A DNA stretch of 64,000 bases from JALNZF01 sp964447405. GTDB lineage: Bacteria; Nitrospirota; UBA9217. Below are positions 56,109 through 64,000 of the stretch, piece after piece (position 1 is the stretch's first letter; each line of letters begins with the position of its first letter). The notes under the pieces were generated by a model. It was not told where the DNA came from and did no database searches. It worked only from the letters and a program-made list of their open reading frames with translations. Made by a program: the position numbers and the translations under genes. The stretch is taken from contig CAYUSP010000004.1 of the NCBI GenBank assembly GCA_964447405.1, positions 124,001 to 188,000 on the forward strand, in the 5' to 3' direction.

Positions 56109-56309
56109 TGTGTAATCCTCCTTTTACATAATATGTGTTTAACCTCTGGTACAGTGTTTCATTCGAGTACGATTCATGATGTCATGGTTTGCAGCAAACT
56201 ACCCTAGTAAGTAATTCATCTGACCTATCGCCTCACCCCCCTTTTATGATCGATTCGTATGCTGGCTCTAAAAGACACTCTCAACCCGCACATTTCCGTG
56301 AAACACCTG

Positions 56310-58214
56310 TCATCCCCTGGCGATGAGCTCGGCAGCCTTTGCCTGCACACGGCCGATGACCTGAAACGATTCCTTCAAAATCCGTTTATCAAGACTGCTC
56401 AATCCGGCTGGATCAATGTAATTATCCAGTACCCGCCCTTGCTCATACTGCTCGGCTTGATGCCTGGTCCGGAGCAGCAAGATGAACTCGAACGCCTGGG
56501 CAAGCTCATCTCCCATGGAGTCGATTATTGGGTGCTTTCCCTTCATTGCCTCGATGCGGTCCAGGGTAGAAGTTTCGTGAACACCGGTCTCGAATGAGAA
56601 GAGCCTGATAATGTCCACAATCGGTCCAATGCCGCATTCCTTAAGGTTCAGCTGGTCTTTGTACTCGCCGTCCTTGTCCACGAGAAATGTTTTAAAAAAA
56701 CCAAGGGACGGTTTACTCTTGATCATCGCCGAGACCAGGTGCTGCAGAAAAACCTTCCGGTCCTTAAGTCCCGCTGTCACGTAGTCGCTCAATTCAGCAG
56801 CTAACGCCTCGTCCCCGTGAAGATAACGAAGGTCGAAAAAAATCTGAAACCGGAGCACGGTATCAGGCGCAGACAAACCGAGCCAGGAAGAATAGTGTTT
56901 TTTCCATACCGAGAGCGGCTGGCACCATTTCGGATTAACCGCCATAGTATCGTCCGGACAGTAGGGATAACCGCACTTCATCAGCCCTTCACGCACCGAT
57001 AGCGCCAGTCTGGTAAAGTAGGCGCGCACCGCGCTGTCCTGACTTGAGTTAGAAGGATCGGCATAGACAATGCCATTGTCCTGGTCCGTCTTGAAAATCT
57101 GCTCCCTGCGTCCTTCACTGCCAAACGCAAACCAGGAATAGGCCACGGGAGGCCGTCCGCACTGTTTCTCAGCATTCTCAAGGACCTTGCGCACAAGCCG
57201 ATCGTTCAACTCGGCGATGATTCTGGTGATATTGCTTGCTCTGGCTCCTTCGCGAAGCAGAATACCCACCAGTCGATTGATCCTGGATGATATCGGAGCA
57301 AGCCCTACGATATTTTCCTGATACTCCAGGTCCTTGGCTAACGAAAGAGGCGAGGTCCCCTGCAGCAGCATGAGATCGTGTTCGGTCAGAACACCGCTGA
57401 GTTTGCCATCTCTGATCACCAGAATATGGTGGACGTTATGCTTGAACATTTTCAGCACTGCTTCGAAACAGTACTCCTTGACATCTATGCGCACCAGGGG
57501 CAGGGACATAATATCCCTGACCGAACCATCGATGTTCCGGCCCCGAGCGACTACTTTTTCGCAGAGGTCGCGGTCGGTAACGATGCCCACAGGCAATCCA
57601 TGCGAGTCGATGATGATCAGTGAACTGATCCCTCGGTTCGCCATTTCGAGGGCAGCGACTTTGATCGATGCCTCTTCGCGCAGGGTTATCACATCCCTGG
57701 TGACGATGTCCCCCACCGGTGTCGTGAAGAGAAGGTGATCACTGCTCCCATAGAACAACCCTTTATTGTGGATATCTCGATAAACCTTATCCACATAGCG
57801 TGTAAAATGGGATTGCAGAAAATACTCGGTAAACGAGGGATTGGACTCGATCAACCTGATGATCTTTTTGCGGCCCAGAAGATAACACGTTGCGTCCTCG
57901 ATCGCCGTGACGGTGGTCTTTTGCTTGTCGTTCCCCATCATGGAGATGAGTCCGAAGGTATCCCCCTCTCCCCGGTGATCAATGATCAGTTCTTGACCAC
58001 CTTCGGTCCGTATGGAAACCCTGACTCTGCCCTTCTTGACAATCTGGAGCGAGTCGCTTGCGAGATCGTCCTGCTTAAGAATAACCGTACCTTTGGGATA
58101 AAATTCTATGGTCAGGTTCTCGGCAACGGCCTTGAGATCTGGCTCGCCCAAATATTGAAAGGGGGGGATGTTTTTCAGAAAATTAGTTATGTCTTCGGCA
58201 ATCATTGTCTGCAT
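56310..58214 (-). CDS. cNMP-binding / CBS / DUF294 nucleotidyltransferase-like protein
   Basis: 634 residues. An N-terminal cyclic-nucleotide-binding domain (FQYLGEPDLKAVAENLTIEF, GEGDTFGLISMMG), a CBS pair (VGDIVTRDVITLREEASIKVA, PLVRIDVKEYCFEAVLKMF), then a DUF294 nucleotidyltransferase-like core with GSEGRREQIFKTDQDNG, the Gly-Ser and Asp-x-Asp metal motif of the pol beta fold. Such proteins sit next to carboxylate transporter genes in many bacteria and are thought to regulate them in response to energy state. Here the transporter is of MFS type and follows in the same orientation. Confidence 0.9.
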   Translation of the reverse strand: MQTMIAEDITNFLKNIPPFQYLGEPDLKAVAENLTIEFYPKGTVILKQDDLASDSLQIVKKGRVRVSIRTEGGQELIIDHRGEGDTFGLISMMGNDKQKTTVTAIEDATCYLLGRKKIIRLIESNPSFTEYFLQSHFTRYVDKVYRDIHNKGLFYGSSDHLLFTTPVGDIVTRDVITLREEASIKVAALEMANRGISSLIIIDSHGLPVGIVTDRDLCEKVVARGRNIDGSVRDIMSLPLVRIDVKEYCFEAVLKMFKHNVHHILVIRDGKLSGVLTEHDLMLLQGTSPLSLAKDLEYQENIVGLAPISSRINRLVGILLREGARASNITRIIAELNDRLVRKVLENAEKQCGRPPVAYSWFAFGSEGRREQIFKTDQDNGIVYADPSNSSQDSAVRAYFTRLALSVREGLMKCGYPYCPDDTMAVNPKWCQPLSVWKKHYSSWLGLSAPDTVLRFQIFFDLRYLHGDEALAAELSDYVTAGLKDRKVFLQHLVSAMIKSKPSLGFFKTFLVDKDGEYKDQLNLKECGIGPIVDIIRLFSFETGVHETSTLDRIEAMKGKHPIIDSMGDELAQAFEFILLLRTRHQAEQYEQGRVLDNYIDPAGLSSLDKRILKESFQVIGRVQAKAAELIARG

Positions 58215-58824
58215 AGATTTCTAACGATTCTATAAATAGCTTTTACAGATTCATGATATAAAACAAGCGATTCATAAAACTAAGCAACCATCTATAAAGC
58301 AATTAAAATACCAGTGTGAGCGGAAGCAGTAAAAATGGCGGAATGATTATGAGGAAGTCACTTGAGAGAAGTTAATGGAATAAATACTAATGCAACTACT
58401 TATGAGCGACGTTTTGTCCAGCTTGAATTATTCATGACAACCAACCAATTGTAAATATTAGCATTACATTGACCGGCAGACATTTCCATCCTTCTTGAGC
58501 ATAGGATTAGATAGATTGCAATGCATCGCAAGATAATCCTAAAGGTTCTAAATAAATGTATTGTAAATTTTTGATTTATATATAATTTAACATTACAACG
58601 GCCAACTTTTAAAATGCTTTTGAGATAATTGCTACTAAAGGAAACACCGCAATAACAATATCGATACGAATTGTATCGTTAAGCTAAATAGTATCTGCAA
58701 TAGATGGCAATAATAGCAGTCTTATTTGAAATCCACGCTGGGAGACGATTGCTGCGAAATATTATTTTGTGGAGATGAAAAGTTATCAGCTTCGGCCAAA
58801 AAATGCCGGATGGTAACAACACCA
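58215..58824. other. AT-rich intergenic region
   Basis: About 610 bases of unusually low GC for the window. It contains two inverted repeats: a 38-base nested hairpin (58503-58540) and a 17-base one (58662-58678, six-base arms). No open frame with a ribosome-binding site was seen, and the plus-strand frame at 58726 is a shadow of the acyl-CoA hydrolase gene. It separates the hydrolase/GNAT gene (minus, ending at 58825) from the DUF294 gene start. Confidence 0.6.
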
Positions 58825-60690
58825 TCAGAACAGCACGGTCACCTCAATGACGTCGCCCAGGTTGTTGACATTGGCGTTCGGCACTGCCTGGGCAAGCCGT
58901 CGCATCATCGTGTTCTGGGGCAGGATGTCGGCGAAGAATCCCCGTATGCCCTTCTTCTTGGCGTATTCCATCATGATTGTTTGGAATTGCGTACCCAAAC
59001 CGGTCCGCTGCCACTCAGGAAGGACCATAAACGCCGTTTCCGCCAGATTTGTTGTCGGATTCAGGAAGTAGCAGGAAGTACCAATGATCTTTTCCTCGTT
59101 CCGCTCTCCGATGACGGCGACATAAGCCATTTCGTTTTCGTAATCAACATTGCAGAGATGCTGTGCCTCCGATATGGAAAGGGATTTCAGTGTGCTCAGA
59201 AATCTTGTGTACACATCCTCGGGCGGCAGCTTGTAAAATATGTTCTGGAGCCCCTCCACATCGCTTGCCTTTGCCGGCCGAATTAGAACATTCTTCCCGT
59301 TCTTCAGGATGACCTGCAGTTCCTCTGCCTCGGGATAGGCGGTTTTGCTGCGCAATGACTGGTCCTCACGCACATAGCCAAGCCGCTTTGCCTCTTCGAG
59401 CAGAGACATACGGAATTTGGGATGGGCGATCTCTATGAGCGACAGCGCGCGTTCGCGGATCGATTTCCCGTACAGGTATGCCATGCCGTATTCGGTCACG
59501 ATGTAGTGGACGTCGGACCGCGGAATGGTAACTCCTTCGCCCTTGTGCAGGAGCGGCCGGATGCGGGACACGCTGTCGTCCTCCGTGGTAGCGGCAAGGC
59601 AGATGATGGCCCTCCCGCCCGGACAAAGCGACACACTCCGAAGAAAATCGAGCTGCGTGGACACTCCGCTGTAGAACTCGCCGTCGAACTGGTCCGAACA
59701 GACCTGTCCGGTCAGATCAACAGCAAAAGCCTGGGAAACAGACACCATCTTTGAATTCTTCGCGACGAGGAGCGGGTCGCATACGTAATCAAGGGGATGG
59801 AATGAGAACATGGGATTGTTGTCAATGAGGTCGTACAGGCGTCTGGTTCCCAGGCAATAGCTGGCGACGATCTGGCCATGGTGGAAAGTCTTTTCCATGC
59901 CCGTGATGACGCCCCGCTCCACGAGATCGGCGATGGGCTCTGTGATAACGTCGGAATGGATGCCCAGGTTCCTGCGGTTCGTGAGGAAGCGCAGCATTTC
60001 GTTTGGGATCTGGCCAAGGCCGATTTGCAGGGTTGAACCGTCCTCGATAAGACGGGCAACATAGCGGGCGATCTGTTCGGCCCGTGCGTCGGCAGGCTTA
60101 TGAAGATACTCGGTAACCGGCACATCGGCTATGATGAAGGCATCGATCTCGTCGACATGAATAAAGGTGTCCCCCTGAGTCCGCGGCATGTTCGGATTCA
60201 TTTCGGCGATGACCCTTTTCGCATGGCGGGCAGCGCACTTCGTGATGTCAACTGACACGCCCAGGCTCACATACCCGAAATCGTCGGGAAGCGATACCTG
60301 GATCAATGCGACATCGAATGTGATACGGCCGCTTTCTATCAGCCCCGGGACTTCGGAGATGGAGATGGGGACATAGTCAGCCATGCCCGCCTTCATGGCT
60401 TCCCGCATATCACTGCCAACAAAGAACGATCTATGCTTAAACCTCGTTTTGAGCTCCCCTGGGTCCCCGGTGACCAAGCCGGTCGTGATGAAATGGATCA
60501 GTTGCACATCGTTCAGGTCCTTCTTGAGCCCTTCCAGGGCTGCTACCAACGTTATTGGTGTTGCGCAGGCAGTGCCCACAAATATCCGCGCCCCGGAGGT
60601 TACCCCTTCAAAAGCGTCCGCAGGCTGAAAGATCCTGCTGGAAAGGCCGGGGTACAGCGGATAGTCGGCGTTCGTTGCCGGTTCAGGCAT
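58825..60690 (-). CDS. Acetyl-CoA hydrolase/transferase fused to a GNAT acetyltransferase
   Basis: 621 residues. The N-terminal 440 residues are an acetyl-CoA hydrolase/4-hydroxybutyrate CoA-transferase: LQIGLGQIPNEMLRFL, FHPLDYVCDPLLVAKN and the catalytic Glu region TEYGMAYLYGKSIRERA. The C-terminal 170 residues are a GNAT domain (VLIRPAKASDVEGLQNIF, TGLGTQFQTIMMEYAKKKG). GNAT proteins of this kind acetylate lysines, often on acyl-CoA enzymes such as Acs, so the fusion may couple CoA-ester supply to enzyme control. AAGGAG precedes the ATG. No terminator was seen. The upstream neighbour is a zinc-ribbon protein in the same direction. Confidence 0.92.
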   Translation of the reverse strand: MPEPATNADYPLYPGLSSRIFQPADAFEGVTSGARIFVGTACATPITLVAALEGLKKDLNDVQLIHFITTGLVTGDPGELKTRFKHRSFFVGSDMREAMKAGMADYVPISISEVPGLIESGRITFDVALIQVSLPDDFGYVSLGVSVDITKCAARHAKRVIAEMNPNMPRTQGDTFIHVDEIDAFIIADVPVTEYLHKPADARAEQIARYVARLIEDGSTLQIGLGQIPNEMLRFLTNRRNLGIHSDVITEPIADLVERGVITGMEKTFHHGQIVASYCLGTRRLYDLIDNNPMFSFHPLDYVCDPLLVAKNSKMVSVSQAFAVDLTGQVCSDQFDGEFYSGVSTQLDFLRSVSLCPGGRAIICLAATTEDDSVSRIRPLLHKGEGVTIPRSDVHYIVTEYGMAYLYGKSIRERALSLIEIAHPKFRMSLLEEAKRLGYVREDQSLRSKTAYPEAEELQVILKNGKNVLIRPAKASDVEGLQNIFYKLPPEDVYTRFLSTLKSLSISEAQHLCNVDYENEMAYVAVIGERNEEKIIGTSCYFLNPTTNLAETAFMVLPEWQRTGLGTQFQTIMMEYAKKKGIRGFFADILPQNTMMRRLAQAVPNANVNNLGDVIEVTVLF

Positions 60691-60773
60691 GGTGTTTTCT
60701 CCTTATGTCGTGCCTTTGTCTGCACGGCGAATCGTGATCAAAATACGTTGTCAGTGTGGGGGGAAAAGCGAGT

Positions 60774-61541
60774 TCAGTCCCGTTCCTTGAAAAGACCTTC
60801 AAAAGAGGATTCATCAATGACCCTGCAGGTGCCGCAGACAGGGCACTCCAGCGTCAGGGTCGGCATGAACGTAACTTCATCAAACGCCGCTTCATCGAGC
60901 TGTTCGCGCGCTATTGCATCCTGAAACCGCGTAAAGGTCATGGTGCTGAAAATGTGATTGCAGATGGGATTACTGCACGCGAGGTTCGCGCACAGGAGTT
61001 CATTGTCATTGTCGCGGGGCGATACGAATGTGCCGAAACTGATGCTCCTCGGAATCTGCTCAGGGCGGGGAATAGGCACCTGCTTGCCGTCAACCACGAC
61101 GAAGAGGCACAGTTCATAGTTGCTCCGGGGTCCGCCCCGTACATAGTTTCCGATCTCGAGCGTGGGCGCGTAGGGGGATGTTGACTTCAGCATGCCGTAC
61201 CAGTTTTTGTCGGACTCGGTAAGCAGCCGCTGGACCAGCACCCTGCTGCCGAAAAATGCGCGGTGATCCGGATTTTTCCAGGCGGCCAACTCGTACAAAA
61301 TGTGCGCCCAGAAATAGTCATGCGGCAAAGGTTTCGGTCTGTCATCGGGCGGGATCAGGGCCACGATCTCTTCGAGGGAATAGGTCGAGGTCTTTTTGCA
61401 CTTGTCGCAGGAAAACTTGTACACGGATATGGGATCATGTCTCAGCCGGTACTCCAGGCGCGCGCGCGCCATCCGGGCTGTTATATTACCCGGCGTTTTG
61501 TTGCATTGGGGTGCCTTGCAGCGAAGATAGGTTTCTGTCAT
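60774..61541 (-). CDS. Zinc-ribbon protein of unknown function
   Basis: 255 residues from the ATG at 61541 (AGGAGG seven bases upstream). Cysteine pairs occur at both ends: RCKAPQC and CDKCKK in the N-terminal 50 residues, CANLACSNPIC and CPVCGTC near the C-terminus. These are likely zinc or iron sites. The middle has a helical segment DYFWAHILYELAAWKNPDHR and a strand segment SNYELCLFVVVDG. I do not recognise the family. It lies between the polyferredoxin gene and the hydrolase/GNAT gene in the same orientation, so a link to redox sensing is possible but unproven. Confidence 0.72.
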   Translation of the reverse strand: MTETYLRCKAPQCNKTPGNITARMARARLEYRLRHDPISVYKFSCDKCKKTSTYSLEEIVALIPPDDRPKPLPHDYFWAHILYELAAWKNPDHRAFFGSRVLVQRLLTESDKNWYGMLKSTSPYAPTLEIGNYVRGGPRSNYELCLFVVVDGKQVPIPRPEQIPRSISFGTFVSPRDNDNELLCANLACSNPICNHIFSTMTFTRFQDAIAREQLDEAAFDEVTFMPTLTLECPVCGTCRVIDESSFEGLFKERD

Positions 61542-61569
61542 AGCGCGGCCTCCTGCCGCAAAAAAAACA

Positions 61570-61598
61570 GGGTCAAGGGTCATGGGTCAAGGGTCACG
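61570..61598. repeat. Tandem repeat GGGTCAAGGGTCA(T/C)
   Basis: Two direct copies of a 14-base unit in the gap between the polyferredoxin and zinc-ribbon genes. Related to the repeat at 28854-28950. Confidence 0.7.
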
Positions 61599-61662
61599 GA
61601 ACAGTAAAAAACCAGGGTCATGTAGCGATGTGGCACGTAACAAGGAGACCTTCCTTGCCCCA

Positions 61663-63228
61663 TCACGTCATCAGAAGCTGGTTCTCCTTTGACCTGCTCT
61701 CCCCTACGCTGGAAACATAGATCGCCGGCCTGCCGAGCACAGGGCACTTGGTCTCGCAGACGCCGCACCCGATGCAAAGCTCAAGATCCACCCGCGGCTG
61801 CTGGAGCGTCAACACCTTACCCTTCCGGTCCCGCACCTGCGCTTTCTCGAACCAGATCGCCTTCTTCGGAGTGGGGCAAACCTCTTCGCACATGATGCAC
61901 GGCACGGCATGTGCCCAGGGAAGACAACGCCCCTTGTCGATCATGGCAAGACCCAGTTTTACCTTGGCCTTTTCCTCGATGGTGAGCTTCTTGATGGCGC
62001 CCGTGGGGCAGACCTGGCCGCAGAGCGTGCACCGGTATTCGCAGTAACCGATGCGGGGAACAAGCATTGGCGACCAGATGCCCTCCGCACCCGCTTCGAG
62101 CATCGTGGGCTGAAGTCCGTTCGTGGTGCAAACCTTCATGCACTCTCCGCACTTTACGCACCGCTTCAGGAACTCTTTTTCCTCAAGTGATCCCGGCGGC
62201 CTGATGAGACCCGGGTCCTGTGCGTTCGTCCGGTTAAGCGGAGTGATCCGGAGCAGCGGAACGGTGATGATCCCGCCGGCCATGGAGGTGATGATGCGCC
62301 TCCTGCCAAGGTCCATGGTATACGCAGCTTTCCTGTCGCCGAATCCGAAGTGAACAGCGTTCTGTGGGCACACATCATCGCAGTTCCAGCAGTACAGGCA
62401 TTCCGTATCTTTCCATTGTTCTTTTTGGTCAGGCGCCGCATTCCCCTGACATACCCGCGCGCAGGCGCCGCACTCAGTACAATCCTCACTCACTGAACGT
62501 TTCAGGAGCGAAAAACGCGAGAATAATCCGAGCAGGGCGCCGAGCGGGCAGAGATATTTGCACCAGAACCGCTTTTCCACTAGATTAAGACCAAGAATGA
62601 TGAAGAAGAGAGAGCCAATGAAGAGGTTCTGGTTGTAGAAGGATTGTTCGAATGACAGAACGGACTTCTTGAGCAGCAGATACACGGGCTCCGAGACCGC
62701 AGATAAGCCGACCGGATTCGCGGAATACACGGTATCAAACGCGGAGCGTACACCATAGTTGAACAGCGGGTAAACACTGATGGAAAAAGATCGGATCAGG
62801 AGCGAGAGCGGATCCATGATTCCGACCGGCTGAAGGGTAAAGACCGCTGATATGATCATGCCCGTCAGAATATAGTACTTGATCCGGTACCATCCCCTGC
62901 CCTTATGAGCAGAAGCCTTTTTCCTGATCGAGCCCACGAGATTGTTCAACGTGCCGAGCGGGCACGCCCATCCGCAGAATACCCTGCCGAACAGGACCGT
63001 GATGACGATGGTGATGAGGGAAAGATAGAAAGCCTTGGCTGCGGCATGGGCGGATAGAAGTGTTGATATCAGAATGAGCGGATCGAAATCAAGGAACAGG
63101 CGCACCGGGTACCCGAGCTCGTCATTCCCCTTGGACTCCGTCTGGATGAACAGGAAGAGGAAGAGGAGAAGAAAGAGGCCCTGGATGGCTCTGCGAATGT
63201 TTTGGACGGTAAGAATACTCACACGCAT
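61663..63228 (-). CDS. Membrane polyferredoxin (NapH/NapG-like)
   Basis: 521 residues from the ATG at 63228. The N-terminal half has about five membrane helices and two CxxxCP loops on the helices (FCGWACPLG and WCKYLCPLG), the NapH/CcoG/NosR-type [4Fe-4S] arrangement. A ferredoxin pair follows (CTECGACARVCQG, CLYCWNCDDVCPQ). After a Tat/helix-like segment (RRIITSMAGGIITVPLL) come NapG-type clusters (CVKCGECMKVCTT, CTLCGQVCPTG, CIMCEEVCPTP, CIGCGVCETKCPV). It is thus a NapH-NapG type fusion. It should carry electrons from the quinone pool to a periplasmic or cytoplasmic acceptor. No catalytic subunit is next to it. Confidence 0.9.
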   Translation of the reverse strand: MRVSILTVQNIRRAIQGLFLLLFLFLFIQTESKGNDELGYPVRLFLDFDPLILISTLLSAHAAAKAFYLSLITIVITVLFGRVFCGWACPLGTLNNLVGSIRKKASAHKGRGWYRIKYYILTGMIISAVFTLQPVGIMDPLSLLIRSFSISVYPLFNYGVRSAFDTVYSANPVGLSAVSEPVYLLLKKSVLSFEQSFYNQNLFIGSLFFIILGLNLVEKRFWCKYLCPLGALLGLFSRFSLLKRSVSEDCTECGACARVCQGNAAPDQKEQWKDTECLYCWNCDDVCPQNAVHFGFGDRKAAYTMDLGRRRIITSMAGGIITVPLLRITPLNRTNAQDPGLIRPPGSLEEKEFLKRCVKCGECMKVCTTNGLQPTMLEAGAEGIWSPMLVPRIGYCEYRCTLCGQVCPTGAIKKLTIEEKAKVKLGLAMIDKGRCLPWAHAVPCIMCEEVCPTPKKAIWFEKAQVRDRKGKVLTLQQPRVDLELCIGCGVCETKCPVLGRPAIYVSSVGESRSKENQLLMT

Positions 63229-63283
63229 CACTTATCCGCTTCGGAATGAAATACTGCATCATTTTCAAAACGCTCGCGTAACG

Positions 63284-64000
63284 CTACACCTGCCACATTG
63301 TGGCCTCGAAGTCATCGGTGGGGACCTTGAACTGAATGTAGCCCCGGTAGGGCCACTTTTCCACTTCCGAACCCAACCGCTCCACGGTGATGAATATCTG
63401 GATATCGTCGTTTGATTTGACGCCCAGCAGTTCGAAGGGTACGGCAACCTCGATGATTTCATTTGCGGCAACCGTATTGATTGTCGCGATCTGGGCCCGG
63501 GCTCCGCTTCCGTTGCGCGACAACGCAGCTGCCACACGCCGTTCGCGCGGCATTACGCGTATTTCCAGGTCCAATCCCTTGGGATTCAGAAAATTGACAA
63601 AAAACGCGAGGTCCTCGACTTTTTCATCCTTGAGGCTGCTGCTCGGATCAAGCCGCACGAACATGTTCTTGAGGTCGAATCCGTAATAAATATGCGTGAC
63701 GATGGAGGCGCTGCGATGCATGGCTCCGCCGCCCTGGCTCACGTCGTAGAAACCCGCCGGCAGCCACTCAAAATAATTCGTTACCTGTCCATCGATGATC
63801 GGTGAAATGAACGCGGTGAGATCCACGGTCGGGAGCGCCTGACGGTCCTCGCGAAGAATGGAGATCTGCAGCTCGTCCGGAATGTCGAGCCCCAGAATGC
63901 GGTAGACGTTCATCAGATGATTCCTGAAAAGAAAATCGAACTCCTCGTCGTTCTCCGAATAGTGGTCGTCCCCGTACCACCAGCACCAGTCGCTGCCTTC
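63284..64000 (-). CDS. GH57-type glycosidase, C-terminal part (5' end outside window)
   Basis: The last 238 codons of a gene that begins to the right of the window; the frame is open to base 64000. It opens EGSDWCWWYGDDHYS, then FDFLFRNHLMNVYRILG, typical of the C-terminal part of GH57 alpha-amylase/amylopullulanase-type enzymes, where the Asp of the WYGDDH region lies near the active site. The rest is a beta-sandwich (VDLTAFISPIIDGQ ... IFITVERLG). It would act on alpha-glucans and pairs logically with glgC at the other end. The stop is 52 bases before the polyferredoxin gene. Confidence 0.85.
   Translation of the reverse strand, partial: EGSDWCWWYGDDHYSENDEEFDFLFRNHLMNVYRILGLDIPDELQISILREDRQALPTVDLTAFISPIIDGQVTNYFEWLPAGFYDVSQGGGAMHRSASIVTHIYYGFDLKNMFVRLDPSSSLKDEKVEDLAFFVNFLNPKGLDLEIRVMPRERRVAAALSRNGSGARAQIATINTVAANEIIEVAVPFELLGVKSNDDIQIFITVERLGSEVEKWPYRGYIQFKVPTDDFEATMWQV

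Noticed and set aside
58726..59286. 186-codon plus-strand frame
   Set aside because: Mostly antisense to the acyl-CoA hydrolase/GNAT gene.

Overview
The window reads as one stretch of chromosome from an anaerobic or facultatively anaerobic Gram-negative bacterium, most like Nitrospirota or Desulfobacterota (the former Deltaproteobacteria). This is inferred from gene content: a NuoE/NuoF-type flavin and Fe-S module, a 1392-residue fused CoA-activase/dehydratase-type protein, a DUF4388-DnaJ-TPR fusion, a NapH/G-like polyferredoxin, FdhE, UGA-recoded genes and many lipobox-bearing secreted proteins. No rRNA, tRNA, CRISPR array, transposase or phage gene was found.

Layout. (1) 1-2622, minus: a NuoE-NuoF redox module followed by a third Fe-S protein cut by the window edge. 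(2) 3035-4291, plus: glgC behind a near-consensus promoter. (3) 4356-19736, minus: eight co-oriented genes for secreted or lipid-anchored proteins (beta-propellers, a beta-helix, two clan-CD-like cysteine proteases, an OB-fold-like lipoprotein, a DUF11 protein with an odd C-terminus). The likely terminator is at 4290-4324. (4) 20037-25094: cysteine synthase plus JAMM peptidase, a metallo-beta-lactamase-fold protein, a nitroreductase and another propeller lipoprotein. (5) 25400-27562, minus: aroF-type DAHP synthase, a two-CW protein, a candidate selenoprotein split by an in-frame UGA, and a YjfB-like protein. (6) 27918-35362: DUF610 protein, tsaD, two RhlE-type helicases, an HD-GYP protein and a cold-shock protein. 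(7) 35543-44676: fused CoA activase, DUF4388-DnaJ-TPR protein, and a large Ca-binding lipoprotein resembling anthrax protective antigen. (8) 45273-47760, minus: a DsbA-like gene with UGA at the catalytic cysteine, a di-heme cytochrome c peroxidase and fdhE. (9) 48840-60690, minus: acs, nhaA, a kinase-UspA fusion, a metallophosphoesterase, an MFS transporter, a cNMP/CBS/DUF294 protein and an acetyl-CoA hydrolase/transferase-GNAT fusion, which suggests acetate and acetyl-CoA handling with signalling. (10) 60774-64000, minus: zinc-ribbon protein, polyferredoxin and the C-terminal part of a GH57-type glycosidase.

The strongest discovery is a pair of genes that appear to use UGA as selenocysteine. 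At 25605-26081 a small HExxH protein has UGA inside a Cys-x-x-UGA motif. At 47176-47760 a DsbA-family oxidoreductase has UGA-Pro-His-Cys in place of the catalytic CxxC. In both, a hairpin with a loop starting GGUC lies at the distance expected of a bacterial SECIS element. The nearby fdhE gene fits a selenium-using organism. The first protein may be an undescribed selenoprotein family.

Starts were moved from the longest open frame where a ribosome-binding site and signal peptide decide the matter, and this is stated in each entry. Family assignments rest on motifs read by eye; no database search was possible.
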